A program made the position numbers and the translations under genes. A model generated the notes under the pieces. The model was not told the DNA's origin and made no database searches. It worked only from the letters and a program-made list of their open reading frames with translations. Positions 56,373-64,000 of a DNA stretch of 64,000 nucleotides are shown here, one piece after another. Origin of the DNA: [Phialemoniopsis] sp. UDSM-2020 (taxonomy: Eukaryota > Ascomycota > Sordariomycetes > Thyridiales > Thyridiaceae); assembly GCA_018873225.1 (NCBI GenBank), contig JAEILZ010000005.1, forward strand, positions 3,720,001-3,784,000, written 5' to 3'. Position 1 is the stretch's first letter; every line of letters starts with the position of its first letter.

Positions 56373-57934
56373 GGTCTATCGCTTGGATCTGCAAGCACCA
56401 GAGGCTGTAGTCCTAGTGAAGGCGAACAATTGTGCAGAAGCTTGGTGTTGGTGGTCAAGCAATCGAGGTGGGAAAGCAAAAAAGTCACCCTCAGTTGAAC
56501 TTTTTAGTGGAGTGGTCGATTGCTTCTTTCACGCTAGTACTAGTTTGGCTGGGTTGGTGGAGATCCCAAGTGCTACCCTGGATACATCCCCTCCTAGCAA
56601 CGCGCCGTGGGCTCGAGCAAGTATCTTCCTCGAGGTGCTCAGGCTTGATGAAAAGGTTATGGCTGGATCAAATAAAGTTTGTGGCATTCCGGGATTTTGT
56701 TCATTTATAGCCAATACCTGTTCTTAATTTAAGTATCAACATCTAACTTCATTGCTTGTTTTCATTTATTAAGAATGATTATGACTTGTAGAATACAAAT
56801 TTTATTTTTTACGAAATTATGTTCATCAACTATTTGATCTCCTTCTATAAAAAGTGCGGACTGTATGCAAATCATAGACACTGCTTGTGCTTGATTTCTG
56901 GTTGTGAAGATGGTCAGCGAAATCATGATCGTTGATAGCTCTTTCAGTCAGGTTTACCATTTACCTACCATCACTTGTTTACACAAAGGTCTCATAAGTT
57001 AACCGTATCTTTCTGTCTAAATATTCCCGACAAAGGCCATTGCTTTCTCAATCGAACAATACAGTCCTCATAGTCTGATTCGGCGCCAGTTCTATAGATG
57101 GAGGCTCCAGCCACCGTTCTTCCAGAATTTTGGCATTCTTTGGCATGTGCTATCTGCGAGGCAACGAACGGGGAAGTGCGAAGGCGACGGCTATTTACAC
57201 CCGACAGTTTGCTTGTACATCCTGGCAATCTAGCTGGTAATCTAGCTTTGAGATATGGTATTGTCGATGTCCTAATACAGCCAGGAGAATTGGTCACCGC
57301 CTAGGTGTCCCTGGACAAGTATGCGTTGTCCCTCTGGCATGAAGACGAATAGAAATGGACAGCAGAACGAAGCACCTTTGGTGCGATTCTTTCTCGAAGT
57401 GGAAGAAGTTCTCCGCCAAGAGTCAGAGCTCGAGTGCGATCATTCCTGGACAGGTGTCCAGAGGTTTGTAGCCGTGTAAATGGACATATGCTTGAATAGC
57501 CAGAGGTTACTTAATGACAAGGTTCACGCTCAAGTAATGTCAAAGTGACATGATGCTTCCAATTTTGGACTGCCGCACTTCATAGAATGACTAAAGTATG
57601 TGGTCAATTGGTTGGCAGCATGGTGACTCTAGCCATTTGCTTTCAGATGTCTTATCACAATTTCAGCGAGTTACTACCGTCTACCAAGCCGGAAGAACTC
57701 TCTACCACACACATGAATCCGGGCTGTGACATGGTTCTAATAGAAGACAAGAGTGAGGAATTGCTTGGCATTTCACGTCCTGGGCAGATCAAATACAGCA
57801 TGAGCTTTGCAGTAGTACATCCCAAGCAACAACGGCAGCATTCTATTAAGAAGCAATCTCTAGTCTGAAGTGGCAGTTTAGATGACTACATAGGTGAAAT
57901 TAGAACAATGTGCTTGCACAGCTTGTGACTGCTG
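56373..57934. other. AT-rich gene-free region
   Basis: 1.56 kb between UTP6 and GH88, both minus strand. Base composition drops sharply at about 56690-56960; one 60-base line (56761-56820) has only 10 G/C. Short frames at 57098-57304 and 57587-57868 have no recognisable motifs. It may be a decayed transposon or relic gene. Confidence 0.55.
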
Positions 57935-59466
57935 CTATGCGAGGCCCATGCGCAGGAGCAGGTTACCAAACTCGATCAGATAGTAGTCTGCATACACCAA
58001 TCCATGATCCCGGATCTGCCTTGCATGGTTGCCGTTATTCGATACCGTTGCGTTCTTCAGGATGGCCTCGAATGTCCGGCCCGGCTCTGCGTCGCTCCCA
58101 GTGACCTCGCCACTCACGGCGTCGAAGCTCAACACCGCCTTCTCCTCCGCCAGGGAATACGCAAGGGTGTCTTCCACGATATTGAACGCGCCGTCAATGT
58201 ACCTCGCCGCCAGTCGGTGTTCTCCCTGGCCAGCCAGTGCCTGGGCCAGCAGGAGCATTCCGTTCGCGGCACATGTCCCTGCCGAAGTGTCCCGCAGCGG
58301 AGGCCTATCGCCGTCGACCGGTGCCGCAAAGTCCCAGACTGGAACGTAGCGTCCCGCCCGCTTAGGGCGCGCTCCGGCGGCCCCATCTGATAGCTCGACC
58401 TCGACGCAGCTGGGTGCTGTCTCCAACTTCAGGAGGAAGTGCTCCGCAAGACCACATGCTGCATCTAGAAACTCTTTCCGGCGAGTCCAAACGTACGTCT
58501 GGGTGTAGCCCAGGATCGCCCAGGCCTGTCCTCGAGACCATGTCGACGTCGCGCTGTACCCCTGAGCTGTGAGCTTCTCCCGAACCTCGCCAGTGGCCGG
58601 CGAGAAGTTGACCACGTGGCCAGTGCTGTATAGCATTCCCGGGAACCCTTTTCGTTGCAATTTCGGCTCGGGCCTCAGGTGCGTCCCCAGGACGGTTCGG
58701 GCATGTGCCGTGGCAACATCCGCCAGGTAAGTAAGCCCAGTCTGGGACGCAGCATAGAAGAGTAGGTCAAGGTTGCACATGGAGTCCATGATGACGATGT
58801 AACTACCCGGCTTGCCTCCTCCTTCAGACACCAGCTCCCAGATATCCTCATCCCATGACCGTATGGCGCCGACGGTAGAGCTAAATCGAGTGGCTAGATT
58901 CTTGGCCGATGTGATGATACTGTTAAGCGCCGCCTCGTCGTGGTACAGCTCCCAGCGGGGGCGCATGTGCGGCATCATGATGAAGCCCATGTCGTGCGTG
59001 TTTGTGAGCCTCGACTCGCCGTGGATTGGGTCCGACCAGACTCGTCCGAGCTGCTCTAGTTGCCTGCGGAGAGCCCCTACATCATGCCCGTTGTGGGCGC
59101 TTGACGTTATGCTTCTCGGGTACTTGATCGCTCGCTCCAGGAGCGAATAGATACAGCCCGGAAAGAACCCGCAGGTCCAAAAATCGATGTTGCGAGACTC
59201 GTACTTGCCGGTATTTGGGCCCTCCTGGGGCACAATCTCGGGGTAGTTCACCGGGGGGTTCTTTAGGTACATTGTAAGCGCCGCCGTCTTCTACCTGCCA
59301 CCAGGATCAGGAGGATGCTTACATTATTCTCCAAGTGAAGAGTCGCGGTTCGTACGATCTTGGCGGTAATGTTTTCCGAGAATAGCTCACTGAGACAGCC
59401 TTCGAACTGTAGAGAAGGCTGAGGTGTGACTTGAGGTGTCAACTCTCGAGGAGTAATGCTCCCCAT
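57935..59466 (-). CDS. GH88 unsaturated glucuronyl/galacturonyl hydrolase
   Basis: Two exons on the minus strand: 59466-59323 and 59260-57935, giving 489 residues. The enzyme family removes 4,5-unsaturated uronic acid from the non-reducing end of oligosaccharides made by polysaccharide lyases. An (alpha/alpha)6-barrel pattern is visible: NIDFWTCGFFPG, THDMGFIM with D138, IMDSMCNLDLLFYA with D207, STWSRGQAWAILGY and DTSAGTCAANGMLLL. D138 and D207 fit the catalytic aspartate pair of GH88. There is no signal peptide, so it is probably cytosolic. The intron 59322-59261 (acceptor AAAG) is the best of two options; a 32-nt alternative is too short. It is divergent from the DUF2264 gene. Confidence 0.88.
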
Positions 59467-59934
59467 TGCAGCTCACTCTACACTCTGAACAGCCAGGTCA
59501 GATTGAAGTTGATTAGGTAGGGCTGAACAGTCTTCACTATTTGTCCTGGCTGTCCACTTCTCGACTAGTGTTCCAAATCTTTATGTAAATTGACCTGGTC
59601 TCCAAAGGCGGTGCTTACAGGACTAGTTCAGTGCATGGTCCCTCTAGTGGGTTGGAGCTATTCGGACTCCCGGTTGTCGGAGCGGGAGCCGGGTGAATGG
59701 CGTCCCCGCGGCTCCGACCCCGCAGTAGATCACGGCCGAGGACTCTCCGCCTCCGCATTCCTCTTTGTCACTGATGGATTATGACACGAAACATGGACTC
59801 GATGACCCTATGTTAGCAATGATCATCTTGTGGTTATCAAGAGCCTGAATCCATGTCGTCAATGACCGACCAGACCGAACCTTCCACTCGTTAGTGTGCC
59901 TCTGACGGCTATCTGCAAAGCACAAACGGACAAA
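59467..59934. promoter_or_regulatory. Shared divergent promoter of GH88 and DUF2264 genes
   Basis: A 468-bp spacer between the start codons. It contains a CGG-rich stretch (59671-59693) and an inverted repeat, described separately. No other gene fits here. Confidence 0.6.
59676..59718. promoter_or_regulatory. Inverted repeat, candidate Zn2Cys6 operator
   Basis: GTCGGAGC (59676-59683) is repeated in inverted order as GCTCCGAC (59711-59718). Clustered CGG triplets lie between and just before the arms (CGG at 59671, 59678, 59683). Zinc-cluster regulators bind paired CGG half-sites, so this is a good candidate for joint control of both flanking genes. Confidence 0.45.
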
Positions 59935-62198
59935 ATGCCTGGCCTCCATGGCTTCACCGATAATCCCTTCCAGTCACGCAGTGATGTTGTCCGAGCTGCC
60001 GAGGCTCTTGTACAGCCCCTGATCCAGTACATGTCACCGGGCCGCGGCCGTGTCAAAATCCCCCATGCGACAGGTACCCACTTCGACGAGGCGGCAGCCC
60101 AGCTGGAAGGGTTTGCACGCCCACTGTGGGCTGTCGCGGCCCTGATGATGGGCGGTAGCACTAACTATGACGTTATTCAGCCCTGGCTCGATGGCTTTGA
60201 GACAGGCACTGACCCGAAGCACGATGACTACTGGGGTCCAATCATGGATCAGGTGCCCTGCGACCAGCGAATGGTCGAAGCAGAGATGATTTCGTTCTCA
60301 CTCCTTGCCGCTCCTCGGGAAGCACTCTGGGAGCGTTTGAGCCCCAAGGCCCAGCGCAACCTGATCGCCTGGCTCTCTGGGATGCACGACAAGCTCATCC
60401 ACCCATCCAATTGGCTGTGGTTCCGAGTGTTTGCTAGCCTTGCGCTCATCAAGGTTTGCGGCGTGAAGGACGCCAGCATAAGAGAGGTGATGAAGAATGA
60501 CCTGAAGAACCTAGACAGCTTCTACATGACAGACGGCTGGTCTAGTGATGGGCGATGGAGGCCCACAGAGCTCGACGAAGAGGAGTACGAGGTCTACTTG
60601 AAGACCGGCCGGGCTAATTCCCTTTTGAACGGACGGCAAGCATGCTATTATTCAGGGAGCTTCGCCATCCAGTTCAGCCAGCTTCTCTTTGTCCGATTCG
60701 CCCGGGACCTTGACCCTGCCCGAACAGAAAAGTACTACCAGCAAGCCCGAGACTTTGGCCTGGGGTTCACTGGCTTTTTTGACACCGATGGTAAGATCTC
60801 AGCCTCATTGGAAAGGCACCAATGATCAAATGACTAACCATGCCTCTAAGGTGCCCCGATACCCTTTGGGCGTTCCTTGACGTATAGATTTGCATGTTCC
60901 GGCTTCTTCGCGGCCTTGGCACTGGCAGACGTACCTGGCATGCCGGAACCTCTCGCCAACCCCGGGCAGATCAAGGGTTATCTACTTCGAAACCTACGCT
61001 GGTGGGCAAAGCATTCAGAAGACATTTTCTACCCGGACGGCACGTTGAACTTTGGCTGGACATATCCGTGAGTTGTCATCCCTGTTAGTCAATAGATCAC
61101 CCCTGACTGATCTCATCGTTCAACACAAGTCAAATGTACCTTACCGAAGACTACAATTCTCCCCAGTCAGTCTACTGGGCTTTGAAATCCCTAGTCGTTG
61201 TCGGCCTATCAGCAACCGACGCGTTCTGGGCCGATCCAGAGGCGGACGCCCCGGTTCTCGACCCGAAGTCCGCCGCAAAGGTGCTTCCTGGACCACGGCA
61301 GATCGTATGCAACCACCCGGGCGGAAACCACCACTTCATTCTTTCCACCGCGCAGTTCGTGGGCCTGCCTTTCAAGGGGATCATTGCGAAGTATAGTAAG
61401 TTCGCCTACTCGTCATCATTTGGGTTTTCTGTCCCGGCGGGCAGTGGAGCGAGTCTAGGTCAGATCGTACCCGACAGCACGCTGGCCCTGAGCCGGGACG
61501 GCACGCAAACATGGGCCGTCAAACATAGGTGTGCCGAACCGCAGTTCAAGGTTGCGAAAGTACAGGGTTCCCAGCCTGAAGAAGTGCCGGCGGCAACCAT
61601 GCCTTGGTATCCGTGGGCCGATCGCGATGTGGTGGTCAACACCACAGTGATTCCCCCAACCTCTCGGTGGCCAGACTGGCATGTCAGAGTACACCGCATC
61701 ACAGCGACAAGGGATGCCGGCAAGTTGTTTACTGCTGAAGGGGGCTTCGCATCCAACGGTCGCCAACGAGGAAACACGCGCCCATTGCCTCCTCTTAATG
61801 GAAACGATCTCAGTGACAACCTGATCATCGGCGTAACTGAAGGGATCTTCCAAACGCATAATACTCTACTTCTTCTTAGCGAGCAGGGGGCTTCTGGAGT
61901 TGTCACGGAAGTGTTGGACCCGGAGCTAGGCACTACTTCGACCATGTCGCTTAAGCCTGAGCCAAACACAAGTGTCATGCGACAGCGAACACTCGTGCCC
62001 ATTATTGAGCACGACATCCACAAACTATCTCAGGGGATGGAGGTGGTGCTAGTTACAAAGGTCTTTGCAATCTCACAGGAGGCTAACGGAGGCTGGAGTC
62101 AACGAGGTCCATCGGTACGCGAGCGGTGGCTGGATCCCCCAGTAGTTCGTCTTGGTGATGGCCACGGAAGCGGTGACTTCATCTCCATCGATTACTGA
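59935..62198 (+). CDS. DUF2264 domain protein (unassigned, possible glycan-active enzyme)
   Basis: Three exons: 59935-60790, 60851-61067 and 61130-62198, giving 713 residues. The N-terminal half has DUF2264 blocks: [60 protein letters not shown] and [23 protein letters not shown], suggesting an all-helical toroid. The junction motif [18 protein letters not shown] is rebuilt by intron 2 and starts at about residue 357. The C-terminal 300 residues look beta-rich. That order recalls polysaccharide lyases with a toroid plus beta-sandwich (inference only). No signal peptide is seen. Its divergent partner is GH88, which suggests a shared pathway. No reaction is known to me for fungal members. Confidence 0.85.
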
Positions 62199-63381
62199 AG
62201 AAATGCATCTCCAACAACATTCAAAGTATATGAAGAGCCGGAGCACTTATCACTTGCTATCGAGCTCCGGCTTCAAGACGCTGATCATCGTCCCTGGCCG
62301 GGACCGCATCGGCCGGGAATTCACCCGTCACTCGCCGCTGGACACGCGTGTGTGTGGGTCGGTCGTAGAGATCACTAGCCATCGATCATTCAACAGGGTA
62401 ATTAGGGTTAGTCGGCATCCCCACAGTGTACGCACGCACGCACTGGATGGAAAGAAGATTTTCTAAGATGGCATTGGCATATCTTCATGTCCTCTCTTTA
62501 AAATCACCATCATCCAATTGCTCAAGTCCGTAGTGGATTTGACGGAACGCACGCATGCCCGCGGGGATGGTCCCGTCCCAATCCATGGATCCCGTGATGA
62601 AAATGCGGCTCAAGGTCTCCGCCTGCAGCCGGGCACCGACAACAGCCGAATTCCCCACAACAATGCCCCGCATTCCGTGGCTGGCCTCTAAGCTTTACCC
62701 CAAACCTTCCCATGATTCAAGGGAACCAAGGAGGATCGAGTGATTAAAAAGAGATAGCCTGTCAGATCTCCAGCGGTAAGCGGCAGCTCTGTCGGCATTG
62801 GAACTGCTTTCCGCGCGAGGTTCACGCTAGACAGAGCATCAAGTTCGATGGATATCGCAACACCAAGTCAGCGCGTCGCTATGGCTGGCTGTCCTTGCGG
62901 CGCATTGGTGGGCGGCGGCCGCTCATGGAGCATTACAAACAGGATGCAAAGCTCGAATGAATAATCCAAAAAATCGAGCAGGCTGATGCTACAAATGACG
63001 TCGCATGAAGGCTGGTCTCGTGGCTATCGACACCAACATCTTCTCTGAGTTAGGGCTTATCTCACATTACCATCCTTTTCCAATACGAAAAGCCGGACGT
63101 CCCGCTAGACAGACCACCAAAATTCAGGACCCAAGGCCGGTCGAGAGTGGGGCGGTCAGGATTCCGCTCGTTGTGATATGCTTTCCGCACCGCCGTCTCC
63201 GTGTGGAGCCATCCGCAAATAGCCGTCACACCCACCTCCAGCTGTCATTGTGACGACGTTAGAAAGAGACAAAAAGCTAGGCACGTTCCTACTAAGCCTA
63301 TGTAGAAATGCACCCGTGTCTGTATCTTTGTCGAACACTGTTGTGTGACTCTCAGCTCTGTGTTGTCACTGGGAACCAAAG
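62199..63381. other. Intergenic, no gene seen
   Basis: A 1.18-kb spacer between the DUF2264 gene and the P450. It contains one short telomere-like TTAGGGTTAG (about 62403-62412) without an array. No RNA gene or other repeat was recognised. Confidence 0.55.
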
Positions 63382-64000
63382 ATGGCAATCTTGACGTTTT
63401 TAGGGACGCCGTCCCTGTTGTCGACGATCGCGGTAGCGGTCATCATACTAGGCGGATATGTATGTTTCGCGACACAGTCAAAGACAACGAAAAGATAGTA
63501 CTAACAAATCTAGGGACTATGCGTCGTAATATACCGACTCTTCCTGCACCCGCTCGCGGGCTACCCGGGGCCCTTGCTCGGCAAGATCACAGCATGGAGG
63601 GACGTTTACCACGCGTATCAAGAAGACAAGCACCTTGACCTGTACGAGCTGCACGAGAAGTACGGACCCGTCGTCCGCTACGGTCCCAACACGCTCTCTT
63701 ACAATGACCCGACCGCCCTCAAGGCCATCTACGGCCACAAGTCAAACGTCCGCAAGTCCGACTTCTACCTCTCCTTCCCCGCGCGGCCGAACGCTTTCTC
63801 CACGCACACGGCTATCGACCGTACTGCCCACGCCCGCAAGCGCCGCGTCATGAGCCACGCCTTCTCCGAGGCTGCGCTCAGGGGCGTGGAGGAGTACGTC
63901 CTCGGGCACATCCGTCTCTTTATCCAGAAGCTGGCCGGCGGCGGAGACCCGGGCGCGCCAGTCACCTGGACCGAGCCCCGGAACGTCGCCAAGTGGAGCA
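63382..64000 (+). CDS. Cytochrome P450, N-terminal part (cut by right edge)
   Basis: Exon 1 is 63382-63459 and exon 2 starts at 63514 and runs open past base 64000, giving the first 188 residues. Residues 4-33 form a membrane anchor (LLSTIAVAVIILGGY plus GLCVVIY). It is followed by RLFLHPLAGYPGP, the proline-rich hinge typical of fungal P450s, then HEKYGPVVRYGPNTLSY and HARKRRVMSHAFSE (helix C region). The intron has donor GTATGT, branch TACTAAC and acceptor TCTAG. The heme-binding loop lies outside the window. The substrate is unknown. Confidence 0.9.

Noticed and set aside
62403..62412. Telomere-like TTAGGGTTAG
   Set aside because: A single short occurrence with no array; expected by chance.
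1..64000. tRNA, rRNA and CRISPR arrays
   Set aside because: I looked for A/B-box pairs and regular spaced repeats by eye and found none that hold together; a tRNAscan-type run would be decisive.

Overview
The window looks like a gene-dense chromosomal segment of a filamentous ascomycete (Pezizomycotina, most likely Sordariomycetes). Genes are eukaryotic and mostly split by short GT-AG introns of about 43-90 nt with CTAAC/CTGAC-like branch points. Third codon positions are rich in C and G, and the gene content is fungal: Zn2Cys6 regulators, MFS sugar porters, GH10/GH5/GH88/GH78/GH1 enzymes, a WSC-domain wall protein, CWH43, NUP42, CUE3, SWI1 and UTP6. I assembled 25 protein-coding genes by joining exons by hand; every complete multi-exon model closes to a whole number of codons. 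No tRNA, rRNA, CRISPR array or intact transposon was seen.

Layout. 1-2.5 kb: a divergent pair of apparently intracellular glycosidases (GH78 alpha-L-rhamnosidase, cut by the left edge, and GH1 beta-glucosidase). 3.3-7.0 kb: a large secreted, probably GPI-anchored protein with ten cysteine-rich repeats and a WSC domain. 9-23.8 kb: an accessory-type block with an SDR oxidoreductase, a Zn2Cys6 factor divergent from an MFS sugar porter, a SAM methyltransferase, a second Zn2Cys6 factor, a second MFS sugar porter flanked by two related short repeats, and a secreted GH10 xylanase. 24.9-32 kb: a DUF4396 membrane protein, a mitochondrial membrane protein with a long helical tail, and CWH43 (GPI-lipid remodelling). 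33-34.3 kb: a secreted GH5 enzyme. 34.7-56.4 kb: a housekeeping block with NUP42, CUE3 (ribosome quality control), a probable C2H2 zinc-finger/trypsin-like fusion, eIF3e, mitochondrial ribosomal protein Img2, SWI1, an EVE-domain protein and UTP6. 57.9-62.2 kb: a divergent, apparently intracellular pair of GH88 (unsaturated glucuronyl/galacturonyl hydrolase) and a DUF2264 protein, sharing a 468-bp promoter with CGG-rich and inverted-repeat sequence. The right edge cuts a cytochrome P450.

How they may work together. The secreted GH10 and GH5 enzymes, two sugar porters and local Zn2Cys6 regulators fit plant-polysaccharide use. The strongest candidate for an undescribed system is GH88-DUF2264: GH88 normally finishes products of polysaccharide lyases, while its partner has no assigned reaction that I know of. 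The other two items most worth checking are the architecture of the 1,194-residue WSC protein and the zinc-finger/protease-like fusion, which rests on one weak-donor intron.
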